DNA of 64,000 bases, from the NCBI GenBank assembly GCA_933228675.1, contig OW121740.1, positions 8,498,442 through 8,562,441 of the forward strand, given 5' to 3'. The position numbers and the translations under genes are program-made. Below, piece by piece: positions 45,593 through 59,172 of this stretch (position 1 is the stretch's first letter; each line of letters starts with the position of its first letter). The notes beneath the pieces are model-generated. The model saw only the letters and a list, made by a program, of their open reading frames with translations. It was not told the origin of the DNA and did not search any database. The stretch comes from Stomorhina lunata (taxonomy: Eukaryota > Arthropoda > Insecta > Diptera > Rhiniidae).

Positions 45593-47299
45593 GTTACAAG
45601 AGAAAAAAATAAAGAAAAAAAAAAAAACGGAAATAAATAAATTAAATTGTTTTATTTTATAAAAAAAAGAAAAAATATTGTACATAAATAGGTAAGTAGC
45701 TAAACTGTTTATATATTCATCATCACTTTAAGTTCCTCCTATAACAAAACCCTACAAATTCATGACAATTTCAAGTTCGTTTCCATTTTAAAGTTCAGGG
45801 TTAAATTGGCCTCATTAGTGTTGAAGTATTACCAGAGCAAGAACATGGTCATTTGCTTAGTTTCATTTTAAGGTTAACCGGCTTATTTTTGTGCACATAT
45901 AGATGCTGAAATGTATTACAAAACTGGGTCACCTATTTAATTGTTTGTTGTTGTTTTTTTTCTATTTGTGATTCCTTAAAAAATTCAAAGCTTTCAAGTT
46001 CATATGCCATTGAAAGGAAGAAGGAAAAAAGCTTTTTTACTATTTTCTATGTTTGATATAAATATTTACAAAAAAGGATAAACGGACAAATATGTATGTA
46101 TGCGGGGGTTTATTAATGAAGATTTTTTTCAGTTGTTGTTGTTTTTTTTTTGTAAACAAGGCTAAATTAAATCAGTACAGTCTGTATGTATGAATGCAAT
46201 TATTTGGCGTAGAGAAACAGTAGTTTCCTTAATGATAACGACACCTTCAAAATTATTTTTCTTCGTAGAAGATTCATATTCAAATACTCGAAAAATCTTT
46301 GAATGGATATATTGAAGTCGATCCAATCGATATTTAGTGAAGACATAAATCGGACTGAAAGTAGCCATTAACTAGTGGATTTCATACAAATTTCAGATAA
46401 ACTGGATTTTGAGCATATTATCAAGCAAATGATAGATGGGTTCGTCTGAGGACTCAAAAAGATGTGGCACCATTAAGACAAAGAACGTTCTCACAGATTG
46501 CTGTTATAGCAAGACCTAAACACATGGTTTTTACTGTCTCGTTACAAAATTCGCGATTAGGTTAAATATTTCGACAATTGACTTTTGCAAAAGGTGTCTT
46601 GACGTACAAAAATTTGGCACATAGTTCTTTAGACACCGAGACGATTTCACAGTGTTCGATATTTATTTACAAATTATGAATGTCCTCAAAAAAGATGATG
46701 TAGAGACCATAAAGTCCATAACAATTGGAGTTATGATAAAATATAAGCTTGCCTAGTGATCTACGATCTAACCAACTACGCCACCACATCCACTGATAAA
46801 AATATGTGACTTTTTGTAATGTATAAGTAAATAAATAGAAGCAAATCCCTAGCCGATCCAAATCACTCAGTCTTTCTTTATGTTATTACTATCGATCTAT
46901 TAAGAAATTTAAGTACCTACTCTTAGAATTAGCTTCATTCGCTTCTCTTCACTGAATTTTTTTGATTCAAAATGGGAGAGAATTGTCTTGCGATAGATTT
47001 AAGGTGCATATATCTGCTTTTTTATATGGCAGGAAATTAATAGGGTAATATATTCAGACATTGATTTTATAATAAGCTTACTTACCCTAACTCTTTCCTA
47101 ATTTTGAATAATGTTAGAAGAAAATGTTTCGAAGTACGAAGCCTACATATGAGCAGCGCTTCTTTGCATTCATCTACATATAGGAGAATGTCTTTTCTAT
47201 ATTTTCTTAGCCTTTGAAAGTTGATGCAATTATTAAAGCACATTTAGTTTTCGGTAGAACGCTAAAAGAGTTTAACAATTTTACACTAATTTCTATTGA
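45593..47299. other. Npl4 intron sequence, nothing else recognised
   Basis: Moderately A/T-rich, with short frames only. Small minus-strand frames at 46162-46368 and 46667-46861 show no match to Npl4 or other families. Confidence 0.45.
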
Positions 47300-47957
47300 G
47301 TACTATACTATTACTACGTTAATATGACTATTTTCCAATAGGTGGCGCCACTGAAAATTACTCTCAATTAATTAAATCGTTAACTGTGCATTTGATCATG
47401 CTGTATTCTTTAGCAAACTTGTTGCCATGAGCTGACGAAGGTTTCAAAGTCGGTATTAGCATTTTCCGACAGGTGGCGTCACTAACAATTACTCAAAATT
47501 TATTAAATCGTAAACTGTGCATTTGATAATGCTATGATTTTAAGAAAAGTTGTTGCGCATGAGCCGATGAACATTATTATTATGACAAATTTCTGACAGC
47601 TGATGCCTCTGAACATTACTCAAAATTAATTAAATCATGCTATTATCTTTAGCAAAGTTGTTACACATTAGTCGATAGAGGTTTCTAAGTTGGTGCGATT
47701 AATTCCCGATAGATGGCACATTGTAAACTGTGAATTTGCATTTGATTATGTAATGATCGTAAGCAAAGTTGTTGTGCATGAGCCGACGAAGAATTCTAAG
47801 TTAGTGCGACTAATTTTCGCCAAATGGCGGTACTAACAATTAATCAAAAATTTAATCGTAAACTATGTATTTGATCACATAGTAATCGGACAAACTCAAT
47901 AAAATTATTCAAAATTAATTGGATAATGTCTTTCGTTCAAACTTATTTTAGGTGGAG
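47300..47957. repeat. Family C repeat array, solo
   Basis: Four or five units of about 115-125 bp with TAGGTGGCGCCACTGAAAAT-like, TTAGCAAAGTTGTTGCGCAT and GAGCCGACGAAGG motifs (at 47422, 47546, 47660 and 47773). They match one arm of the foldback element at 54963-57085 and end in its subterminal sequence (ATAATGTCTTTC). The true terminus CCAGGTA is missing. Confidence 0.8.
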
Positions 47958-48289
47958 GAGCAGCAAGGAGCGCATGGTACAGCTAGTTTAAAATAATATT
48001 TTTACTATAACTGAGGACTTAATTAAGAATTCCGAGAAATTTTTGAGGCTTTATTAGTACAAATCCGTGTCCATAAATCCTTGCATAAAAAATTGTTAAA
48101 AAAAACTTCAAAATACATATTAAAGGGAAAAGCACTCCCATTTAAATGCATACATATAAACGCGAGGAGTGCGTTTGAAAAAGTTAGTACATAGTTTTTG
48201 GATTAAGCTCTTTGTAGTAATTTGCATGGGGTGACTTTCTAAGATTCCAATTACCAATCGTAAATTAAATTTCAATGTCAAAGACTTTC

Positions 48290-49590
48290 CAAAGTTCTTA
48301 TTAAAAATCGAAAGGGTTTATAGTCTCTTTTTTCATCCGTAGGTTTTTATAGAGGCGTATTTCCAATCGTATGTATTTATAGAAAACAAGTAAGAAAGTG
48401 CTATAGTCGGTCAAGCCCGACCATACGATGCCCTTCACTACTAAGGTCAAAGGTGTTCTTTTTCCTGTATCACGAGAAATATTTGCTAAATTTTGCAATC
48501 ATACAAACATTTTCTTAAAACTAACATATTTTTTAAACTGTTTTCGTCATTTGTACTTATATGAGAGCTAATGTCAAATGTGGACTGATTATCAAAATAT
48601 TTGCAATTTGGCAAATTGATTACAGATGTTACAAAAATTATGTATGCAAAAAATAAACTTAAAATTCTCATTATCTTCAGATTTACTCGTAGGAGCGTTT
48701 TAGCGATTTTTGTCTCATATAGTGCGTTTTGATAGAAGAGTTTGTATGAGAGCTATGGTCAAATGTGGACCGATTTCAACAAAATTTAGTAAGTAGTATT
48801 TGTTAAAAATTTCATGAAAAAATATTGATATTTGTGGGCAGAATATCAATATCGGAAATGAGACCTATGGGAGGTACCATAAATAATGGACCGATTTTGA
48901 CGAATTTCAATAGCCATGGTCCCACTATCAAAAAAATGATTTGTGTCAAATTTCATCAAATTATCTTTAGAATTGCGACCTGTAGTTTGATTACATGGGG
49001 GTCCAGGGAGCCAGCCGGACTTACATCGACGTTGAAAGTGATTCTAAGCCTATTGGTATACTAAAAGGTGGTCTAAGACAAATATTTCTATGCGTTACAT
49101 ACATCTGTACAAGCTTATAATACCCTTTCCACCTGTGGTGATGAAGGGTATAAATATATTTTTAATCGAAAGTCTTTTTATAAGCCCTATTTTTGTATTC
49201 GTTTATGTTTACCGAAACCTATTTTTAATTATAAGTCTTTAAAGAGACCTATTTTAAACATGGTTCTTTAAAAAGATCTATTTTTTTTCTAAGGTCTTAA
49301 AAAGAGACCTATTTTTATTTGAAAATCATAAACATATTTGTATTCGTAGGTCTTTAAAAAGTCCTATTTTTATGTATAAGTTTTAAAAGAGGTATATTTT
49401 TAATCGTAGGTCTTTATAGAGACCTATTTCCAATCGTATGTCTTTATGGAGACCAATTTTCAATAGTATGACTTTATAAAACCATTTTAGAACTTTATAG
49501 AATTCTATTTTCAATCGTAGGTCTTTAAAGAGACCCATTTTAAACATAGGACATAAAAGCGGTCGTAGGTCTTTAAAATACAAGATGTAC
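48290..49590. repeat. 31-bp hairpin minisatellite split by another repeat
   Basis: Units such as AATCGTAGGTCTTTATAGAG then ACCTATTTTCA have a period near 31 bp and an AGGTCT...AGACCT hairpin. They occur at 48290-48387 and 49156-49590. The intervening 48388-49155 is a copy of the CCGACTATAG family that evidently inserted into the array. Confidence 0.8.
48388..49155 (+). repeat. CCGACTATAG dispersed-repeat family, long copy
   Basis: It starts AAGAAAGTGCTATAGTCGGT, then CAAGCCCGACCATACGATGC, and ends TTTCCACCTGTGGTGATGAA and GGGTATAA. The block is the longest copy in the window and can serve as reference for copies at 26640, 32940, 51505 and 57725. No protein domain is evident, so class is open. 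Confidence 0.7.
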
Positions 49591-51504
49591 GGTAGTAATT
49601 CGGAGTTTATATGACTCTAACTTTGTTTAGCTTACGCAAACCCGCTCCCAACAATTTTTTTCAATGCACTCCTTACATTTCCACGAAATTAGCCTTGGAT
49701 TTTAACATTTAATTTTTGGTTTTTATTTTCTATTTACCCTCGGTGCTCGGAGAAGTCATCAACAAATTTTATACAATTTTAAACCTTGCAAAATAAAATT
49801 CCAAGATTTCCGAGTAGGAAAACAAAAAAAGCTTTTTTGTGAAAACCCGCCAGCAGTTACTTACTCCAAACAAATACATACAACCAAATAATGAAATACG
49901 CATAGAAATGAGGAAAATATCATTGACATTGCACTTGTTTTGGTGTTGGATGAATGCTAAAACCTTGGACTTGCTTCTACTTTTCCTAATATGAAATAAT
50001 ATTTATACCTTCATATTTAAGGCCATGTGCTTACTCAATTATAGAAACAAAAAGGACAAAAGAAGAGAAAAAAAGGATGCTGTTTGAAGAGAAATAAAAT
50101 GATAGTATGAGAGCAAAGCTTTCAATAAAATGCAAGTAGGAGCTTTTTTTGCATTTTTACGTTTAATTGTAGCACGAAGGGAGAAATTCAATGAAAACAT
50201 TTACAATTTAGTTGTTCAGCGAAACGGTTATAACAAATATTAGTAAATTATAAAAAAAAATATATATTAAAACGATTTTAACTTAATTAAAAAAAGAAAT
50301 AAATAGAAAACTAAACTATATTTAAACTTTAACGTACAGATTTTTAATTAAATTTTAATATTAATCAATTTAAACTTCGTGTCAAATATAAATTTTAATG
50401 AAATCTAGATTTTCTTACTAAATATCTTCAATATCAATTCATTAAAACGAAAATTATTTAATAAAACTTGCAAAATCTAAAGAAAAATTCTAATGAAAAA
50501 AGTATAAATAAAAATGAAAAGTTCCTAAACTTTGATGAAAACGAATGAGTGTTGCAAGTGAACATAATAATGTTTAGCAACATGTTTCGTTATTAACTGT
50601 TGCTTGTTTAAATAATACGAAAAACAAAAACTTTAAAATATTTAAAAACCCACCAATTTAAACAATTATTTAAAATATATATAATATATGTATAACTCCA
50701 TTCTTATAATATAAGTCTCCTCTGTAATTCCTTTAAAATCCTTCGAAAGAAAAGTTAAAATTTCATAATTTTATCACCTGTGATTTAATGAAATAATAAA
50801 AAAGAAAATCTCATAGATATTGCACCATCATATCATATCGTATCGTATCATCATACAATATACGAGTATTGTATATGTACGTGCAAAATTCACTTTAACT
50901 GGGTAAGTAAATAATTTCATTAAGAGTCGGACAGACTGACAAACTGATGCTGCGTTACTACTGGCAATAGTGAGAAAGAAATGATTAGATTAAAAAAGTT
51001 TCAATATTTTAAATTCAAAATGCATTGCACAAATATTGAAAAAGGCATGGCATGTAAATTTAAACCTCTAACTGCCTGTAGGAGTCTCTTAAGACTAATG
51101 GCTATCCGATACTTCTAGTAGATAGTTAGTAGTTGGTAATTCAAGGTCAAGGTAATTTTGTTGGCGTTTAAAAACACATTTATTTTTAGCAGCAACAATT
51201 TGCCATCATCAAGCATTTAGATGAAATTTATAAGGAAGCCAAAGGAAAATAACATAAGACAAAAACTATTCATATGAATCTCAATCTCAAGGAAATGTCA
51301 TTGAGAGAAAAAAGTGACAGTAAATCTGTGTGCAAATGACAATTTAAAAGGAGGCACAAAGAAATTGGAATTTGTTTAACAGATTCTTTTTATAAAAAAT
51401 TCAATTTTTTTTGAATAATGGAAAAAAATATGAGATAAAGAATAATTTATAACTCTGAATTCAAAAAATACTTCTTATTGCAAAAAGTACTTATTGTGTA
51501 AAAA
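49591..51504. other. A/T-rich interval, no gene recognised
   Basis: Short (ATCGT/ATCAT)n repeats lie at about 50821-50850. The remainder has no exon-like block. Confidence 0.45.
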
Positions 51505-51720
51505 AAGTATTTATACCCTATAACATCAAGGATGGAACAGTGTATTAAGTTTGTAACATTGTTTGTAAGGCGCAGAAATATTTTAATCGATTAAGAATCA
51601 CTTCCTAAGTTCCAAAATCGTTCCAGGTACCTCCAGGTATAGTACCGACTTCCCGAAATCGAGATTTGGACTTTGCAATTAAAGTATAGGTCGAATTTTT
51701 AAAGATTAGTAACACTCAGC
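51505..51720. repeat. CCGACTATAG dispersed-repeat family, partial copy
   Basis: It contains TATACCCTATAACATCAAGG, TTGTAAGGCGCAGAAATATT and CCGACTTCCCGAAATCGAGA, matching pieces found at 33300 and 57735. Confidence 0.65.
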
Positions 51721-52014
51721 CAAATACTGCCTTTGCAATTGTATGTATTGTATATACGGATTGAGTTACCATTTTTGGAATGGGGATAGTTGAGAGGTGA
51801 AAGGTGGCGAATATGAGAGATAAAGCTTTATATTATTCAATACTGTAATGTTAGTTGCGCCATCTGTTGTTAGCTTGATAGATTGTTTAAGCTTTTTGTT
51901 CTATAGCCAATTTTATTTCTTTTACATCGAGGGCGTGTTAATGCTGTAGAGTTTACCACCATGCTGTGGCAATTAACAATTTTAGTGGAAATTAATAATT
52001 ACAAAAATTGATTT

Positions 52015-52924
52015 AAAACTACGATTTTTTATAGAAAAATTTTTTACAGAAAATTTTTTTATTAAAAATTTTTCTGCAGAAATTTTCTATAGAATATTTT
52101 TTTATCAAACATTTTTCTATAGAAAACTTTTTTATCAAAAATTTGAAATCAAAATTTTTCTAAAGAAAATTTGAAATCAAAATTTTCCATAGAAAACTTT
52201 TTTATCAAAAATTTTTCTATGGAAAATTTTTTAATCAAAATTTTTTTATAGAAATTTTTTTTTTATTAAAAATTTTTCTATAGATTTATTTGATTTAAAA
52301 AATTTTCTATAAATTTTTTTTTTTATCAAAGAATTTTCTATAGATTTTTTTATCAAAAATTTTTCTATAGAAAATTTTGCTAACTTTTTTATCAAAATTT
52401 TTTCTATAGAAATTTTTTTTATCAAAAATTTTTCTATAGAAATTTTTTTTATCAAAAATTTTTCTATAGAAAATTTTTTTTATCAAAAATGTTTCTATTG
52501 AAAATTTTGCTAATTTTTTATCAAAAATTTTTCTATAAAAATTATTTTTAACAAAAATTTGTTTATCAAAAATATTTCTATAAAAATTTTTTGTTTACCA
52601 AAAATTTTTCTATAGAAAATTGTTTTATCAAAAATTTTTCCTTAGAAAAACATTTTATATCGAATATTTTTCTATAGATTTTTTTTTTTTTTTTTTGAGA
52701 AAATTTGTCGATAGAAATAAATTTTTATTGAAAATTTTCACAGAAAAAAATTTGTTTTTTTTTTGTCTTATCTTTAACAAATCGGCACCAACCGACTCTG
52801 CTAAGATCCAAATTTTAACTGAATGATTTTAATACTCATTTTCACGAGTTTCATTAATGATCGTGGTATTTACGAAAATAACAAACATTCTTCGGTTTCT
52901 GGTGGAATGTGCTGCCTACGCCTG
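52015..52924. mobile_element. Foldback element A3, right end plus array
   Basis: A TTTTCTATAGAAAA array of about 30-bp units (52015-52760) is followed by AACAAATCGGCACCAACC, TTTCACGAGTTTCATTAATG, GATCGTGGTATTTACG and the terminus GCTGCCTACGCCTG at 52924. These match the right part of A1 in order and orientation. No left inverted end was found, so the copy is truncated. Confidence 0.8.
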
Positions 52925-52954
52925 AGCATAAGCTTTCAGAATTTGGAAGTCTCA

Positions 52955-53743
52955 CTCAATTGGTTCAAAATTTTAATGTTATTCGGTATTTATAGAATTA
53001 TCCACTTTTTGGGAAGTCCTTCCATTTAAGATTTTTCAGTTGTTCTGTCACCTTTTTGGAGGAGGTGGTTCACATACGCTTAAAATCTGGCATGTACTGG
53101 GACTCCTTTCCTTTGTTCCACAGGCCGAATTTAAAATGAAGATTGCCTCGTTCATCGGCAACATAAAAATCTTGCCCGGGAAGTTAAGAAAAGTCTGCCA
53201 GTGCGTATGTTTCGTCAATTATCATACAACAGATGTATTTTTTTTTTATAAAATCTGTCTTCAATTTTTTTGCTTGTTTTTGCTTCTAAGTTTTCTGAAG
53301 TTTGCATGTCTTCAGAATAGCATAAGCTATGGCTCTGGAGATAAAACTATTAGAGTTTTTCACCATACGAGCTGCTTTTCTGATCGAAGTGTTAGGCCTT
53401 CTTCGAAAGAGTTGTTTGGCTTGGTCGGCCAATATTCTTTGGACCTTTTCTACTTTCTGATACAGGTTTTCTTTCAATGCCCAGGTCTTCCTTATACCGT
53501 TAAATGGCATTTGAAACAGTTCGAGGGTCAACTTTCAAACTTTTTGCTATTTTTTTAAAGTCCATGATGGATTTTTTTGAAAAGTTATAATTAGATTTGT
53601 ACTCTTGATCTGTACTCTTTTTCGCAGTTAATTTTGCTAGTAATACATATCTATAAAAGCTAACATGATAACAAAACAATATTTTGAATATGCAATAAGT
53701 TTTGGCCAAACTAGTAAATGCATATTTTAATCGGAGCACACTT
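52955..53743 (-). mobile_element. DD37E transposon copy 2, internally deleted
   Basis: On the - strand the start region reads MDFKKIAKSLKVDPRTVSNAI, identical in pattern to copy 1 but with Arg where copy 1 has a stop. A second block reads ADQAKQLFRRRPNTSIRKAA. A deletion of roughly 300 bp joins the C-terminal RPVER region directly to the ADERGN region, removing the second catalytic Asp. The 5' terminus GAGCACACTT with TA is at 53743-53745; the 3' terminus is unclear. The copy starts about 30 bp after element A3. Confidence 0.78.
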
Positions 53744-54962
53744 TAGCACTTTTTCTTGAACTTAGATTTTTATCTTAAGTTAAAAGTTAAGTGCTTCATT
53801 AAAATTCACATTTTATGAATTTCAACTTTTGATTAATACAAACATCAGAAATGAAAATATGCACAATTTCATAAGTTTGCACAAGTTCAAAAATAGCAGG
53901 AAATTATAATGTATGAAGGTAAGATGTAAAGACTATTAACTATGTCGTTCGTTCGTTTGTTCTTTTTTTTTTACATAGTTTTTTCAATGCTCAAGGTGAA
54001 GGTTAATAAACACAAAAAAAAAAAATTAAAAAAGCAACAAAACAAAAATAAACCACACGAAAAAAAGCTTCAACGCATAAGAACACTAAGGATTCAATAT
54101 CAAGGTTAACAATGAGAAATGTACAATTTCATACAAAATCCATAGAAAATCATCAAATTTATGCTCTTAAAGTTTCAACACTAGCCATGAAAAATAAAGA
54201 GAACTAAAATTTAAGCAAAATCCTGTTAAGAGAAATTTTGTAAGGATTTTCTTTTTTTCACTTCTGCTATATTTTGTATGAATGAAATTGCAAAAAAAAA
54301 TGCAAAAAATACTCAAACTTTGAATAGGAGTTAAGAAGCTAATAGTAGAGCAGCATTTCGTCCTAAATGGCTGTGTACAGGTGTTTCGTAGCAGATAAAA
54401 ATAGAAATATATTAATAGCAAACGTCAACGATAACGAGATGCAGGATGAAAGCGAGTCGTAAGACTAAATAGATACAATTTGGCGGTTAAATATTATTAA
54501 AAAACAATAAATAACTAAAACATGGTAAATACAATTTTGCATAAAAGCATTTTTGAAAGCTTATAAAATAAAGTTTTAATAAAATCACTGCAATTTGCAG
54601 AAATTCTCGTTAATTAGACACCTGAAAGGACTTAATAGAATTAAAAAAGTTTTTCTAACTGATTTTTAAATAAAATATTTCTCATGAAAAAAACAAGTTG
54701 CGCATACAAAAAACATTGTTAATTAATAGAAGTGTTGGTTCAAATAAAAACGATTATGTTACAAAATATTAAAAAAAACTAACGTAATGCATACAGGTAT
54801 TAATATATTAGCAGATGAAAATAGTTTCATTGCGAACTTTTTTTAAAGGATGCAGGAGCTCATGGTATAAAATTGTAAATGACATTTAGCAAAATCGTAT
54901 ACAAATTGTTGCTTATATAACTTATATTCTTAAACGAGCAATAATTGTATATATATATATAG
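53744..54962. other. A/T-rich interval, no gene recognised
   Basis: Homopolymer-rich DNA with short frames. A (TA)n-like run at 54948-54961 lies right beside the start of element C. Confidence 0.5.
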
Positions 54963-57085
54963 TACCTGGTAGACCGAGCCTTGCTCGGAGCTTTATGATA
55001 AGCATTTTGAGGAAAATTTTAAAGTTTTTATATATTTTATATGATAAATTAAATTTAGAGGAAAGACATTGTAGAAATATTCAGTTAATTTTGAATTATT
55101 TGATTTATTTTGTCCGACCAACACATAGTTTGCATAGTTTACAGTTTAACTCATTTTGAATAATTTTGGAAATTATTCATATCAACAGAAGCCTCTGTCG
55201 ACTCATGCGCAACAACTTTGCTAAAGATTATAGTCTGATCAAATGCACATTTACGATTTAATCCATTTTGAGTAGTTTTCTGTGGCGCCACCTGTCGGAT
55301 TTTGCTTATTCCAATTCATAAACCTTCTTCGGCTTATCCGTAACAACTTTGCTGAAGATTATAGCATGATTAAATGTACAGCATACGATTAAATTGACTT
55401 TGAGTAAATTTCAGTAGCGCCACCTGTCGAAATTTCTTCATACCAACTAAGAAACCTTCGTCGGCTCATGTGCAACAACTTTGCTAAAGATTGTAGCATG
55501 ATTAAATGTACAGATTACGATTAAATTGACTTTGAGTAAGTTTCTGTAGCGCCACCTGTCGGAAATTATTCATACCAACTAAAAAGCCTTCGTCGGCTCA
55601 TGCGCTACAACTTTGCTAAAGATCATAGCATGATTAAATGTACAGTTTACGATTTAATTAATTTTTAGTAATTTTCAGTGGCGCCATCTGTCGGAAATTA
55701 GTCTTATCAACTTTAAAATCTTCGCTAAAAGTTCCAAAAGTCCCTTCTTCTTCGACCTATACCTCTAAGAGGGTAAAAACGGGTAAAAAGGGGAAAAATC
55801 GAAAACACTATATCTCCTAAAGTAATAGGTATAAAAACAAAATTAAAATTACGTTTTAAACAGCTATGAAAATAAGCGGACAGGTGTTTGGTACTTTTTT
55901 GAAACTATGTCCGATAGGGGGTAAAAAAGGGTGAAAATAGTTTTTTTGGTACCTTTTGAACCCACTCTTATATTTTAAACTAAAGAATATAGAAATAAAC
56001 TTGGTACTGCAATCAATAGATGTAAAAGAAACATGAAACACGTATTTGGTACTTTTTTGATTTTGGAGCCAAAATGGGTAAAAAAGGGATAAAATGATAA
56101 CTTAACATCTCAAAAGTAATATAAATAGGAACATTATACATTATGTTAAATGCGTTTTAATAAAATGTAACGAATTCAATTGGCACCAAAAAAGTACCAA
56201 ATATGCATATGTAACTTTTAGAAATTAGGGAATAAAAAGGGGGAAAAATTAGTATTATTTTAAACAAATGAATGTTTGTCTGTATGTATGTTCTTTATAG
56301 AATAGTAAACTGTGAATTTGATCATGTTATGCTCTTTAGCGAAGATGTTGCGGATAATCCGGCGAAGGTTTTTAAGCTGATAAGACTAATTTCCGACAGA
56401 TGGCGCCACTGAAAATTACTAAAAATTAATTAAATCGTAAACTGTACATTTGATTATGCTATGATCTTTAGCAAAGTTGTAGCGCATGAGCCGGCGAAGG
56501 CTTTTTAGTTGCTATAAAGAAATTTCTACAGGTGGTGCCACTGAAATTTATTCAAAGTCAATTTAATCATGCTATAATCTTCAGCAAAGTTGTTACGGAT
56601 AAGCCGAAGAAGGTTTATGAATTGGAATGAGCAAAGTCCGACAGGTGGCGCCACAGAAAATTACTCAAAGTGATCATGCTATAATCATAAGCAAAGTTGT
56701 TACGAATAAGCAGACAATATTTTCTTATATGTTATGAACAACTTCAGGTGGCGCCACTGCAAACTACTCAAAATGAATTAAATCGTAAATTGTGCATTCG
56801 ATCAGACTATAATCTTTAGCAAAGTTGTTGCGCATGAGTCGACGGAGGTTTCTGTTGGTATGAATAATTTCCAAAATTATTCAAAATGAGTTAAACTGTA
56901 AACTATGCAAACTATGTGTTGGTCGGACAAAATAAATAAAATAATTCAAAATTAACTGAATATTTGTACAATGTCTTTCCTCTAAATTTATTTTAGCACT
57001 TTATAATATAAAATATATAAAAACTTTAAAATTTGCCTCAAAATGCTTATCATAAAGTTCCGAGCAAGGCTCGGTCAACCAGGTA
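54963..57085. mobile_element. Foldback element C with long inverted arms
   Basis: Two arms of about 730-770 bp (54963-55730 and 56355-57085) are inverted copies. The left terminus TACCTGGTAGACCGAGCC faces the right terminus GGCTCGGTCAACCAGGTA. A small hairpin CCGAGC..GCTCGG lies just inside each. Each arm carries four or five units of about 115-130 bp, recognised by CAACAACTTTGCTAAAGAT and GTGGCGCCACCTGTCGG. The 0.6-kb centre is unrelated, non-coding and rich in GGTAAAAANGGG and TTTTGGTACTTTTTT motifs. No transposase is present. Confidence 0.88.
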
Positions 57086-57724
57086 CTTAAAGGTTAAGTA
57101 TTAAAAGTTTTGAGAAAAAAGGGCCACCGATCCCTAAACAATTTAAGTGCCTACAATCTCACAAGTTAAAGAAGAGTTCCGAATGGAATTTGTAGTTGCA
57201 TTAAGTTAAATAAAACTCAAACCGTGCAATATAAAAACTATTCAAAATACGCAAATTTATTGGCTTATTGCACAAATTGATTTAATATTAAAATTTTGAT
57301 TTATTTCTCGGTATTTACAAAATTATCAACTTTTTTCGGAAGTACTATCATTAAAGATTCTGTCACCTTTATTGTGTTCTTCAATCCCTTTTCTGCAAGA
57401 ACCCAGAACCCTTCCACAGGTCGATGTTCTGGACAATTGTTGCCTTTTTTTCATAATGGCATTATGCCAAACCGAACCAAAAATGTGTAGGCACTTGGTG
57501 CTTTCTCAAAAAAGGTAAAAGCCGTTTTTGTAGGCACTCCGTTATATAAATGTATGTGTTTATCATGCCTGATGACACACGAGAAATTTCTTTGGGAGTT
57601 TTGTTTGTTTTTTGTCTAGAACCCATCCAAGACATTGCCTCGTTCATCACCAACATAAAAATCTTAGGCCGGAAAGTTCAGAAAAGTCTTCCATCAAACA
57701 ACAGGTGTATTTTTATACACTTCA

Positions 57725-58268
57725 CCACCATAGTTGGATGTTTGTAACGCATAGAAATATTGGTCTGTAACCCACCCTTTAGTATACCGATTTAGTATAT
57801 TTAACGATGTCCGTTCGGCTGGCTGGATATCCATGCAAGCTTGTTATTAAAGAAGAGATCGTAACTTTAAAGCTAATTTGATGGAATCTCGCACAGTATC
57901 ATATTTTGGTCCAAGGACGATCCCTATTCTTTTTGGGTATAATCGGATTACTAATCCGGGTACCTCCCATAGGAATGTCTTGCTGTTGGCCCTTTACGGC
58001 CACAAATTTAATTGTATGTTAATACAACTCACAAATGGTTACCGAAATCAGTGTACCTAGTTTTGTAGCAATCGGACCATATATGACCATACCTCACATA
58101 CAAGACACATTCAAAGTCTTTTAAATACCCAGAAAAGCACATAATCGCTTATAAATCTAAAGATGATTGTATTTCATTACTAAAACTTTGAACAGATGAA
58201 TATTTTGTAAATATAAACTGATAACCGAAATTTGGGCTTGACCGACTATAGCTTTTCTTACATGTTTC
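57725..58268 (-). repeat. CCGACTATAG-family repeat nested in DD37E copy 3
   Basis: It contains GTTTGTAACGCATAGAAATA, CCGTTCGGCTGGCTGGATAT and GGGCTTGACCGACTATAGC. Transposase coding sequence matching adjacent parts of copy 1 lies on both sides. Confidence 0.7.
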
Positions 58269-58954
58269 TTGTTTTTGCTTCAAGTTCTTTGCCGAATTGC
58301 GATCTGGAACTTTCTGAACTTTTTATGTCTTCAGCCCAGCATTAGCTTTGGCTCTGTGGACGAAAGTTTTCGAGGATTTCACCGCACGAGCTGCTTTTGA
58401 TTAGAAAAGCAGCAGTGTTAGGCCCTCTTCGAAGGGAGTTGCTCGACTTCTTTTATCTTACCAATACTCCTTTGACCTATATTACTTTCTGATCTAGGTT
58501 TTCTTTCAATGCTCATGTCTTTCTGATAGCTCTTAATGGTATTTGAAACAGTTCGAGGGTCAACTTTGAAATTTTTTTAAAGTCCATAACGGATTGTTTT
58601 GAAAAGCTTTAATTATATTTTCCCGTGTTTTTTTTTGCAGACCATTTTGATTCTCATAATAATTGAAAATAATTGAGTTTTAAAATGATAGTATTTGACC
58701 AAAGACTATAATATAAAATGTTGCACTTACTTGCATTGATTTGTCATATGGTCGTTTTGAAAAATCCCGATTTTACTTTTATTGGGAAGCAACTAATGGG
58801 GACGATTATCCAATGATGAATGCTAAGGCACACACGTGCTCATGAAATGTATGCTTATTTGTTCGTTTAATGTTTTAATTATGGTTTATCCACTTTAATT
58901 TCACATTTGACAGAAAAAAAATGTATTTAAGGCAATACTTATACATTCAGGTAC

Positions 58955-59172
58955 GTTTTGCAAATCACTTCAACATGATTTTGAAATCACATTCATTTTC
59001 GAATTATTCGAAAATGAATGATAATTATTCATAGTTCACAAATTATTTTGACAATTTTATATGAAGAAGGTCTGGAAAATTATTGATAAATGCTTTGAAA
59101 ATTTCAACAATTATAGAAATTTCAGCCTTTTTGAATTTCATGTGATTTCAAAATCACGTGAAAGTAATTTGC
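58955..59172. mobile_element. Palindromic MITE nested in DD37E copy 3
   Basis: GCAAATCACTTCAACATGAT, then TTTGAAATCACA (from 58959), pairs with TGTGATTTCAAAATCACGTG, then AAAGTAATTTGC (to 59172). A second palindrome TTTTCGAATTATTCGAAAAT lies inside the left half. ACTTAC occurs at both edges of the larger 58726-59180 insertion and could be its target duplication. Confidence 0.65.

Noticed and set aside
53040..53558. 172-codon plus-strand frame
   Set aside because: It is antisense to the DD37E copy 2 transposase; the minus strand gives recognisable helix-turn-helix and linker motifs.
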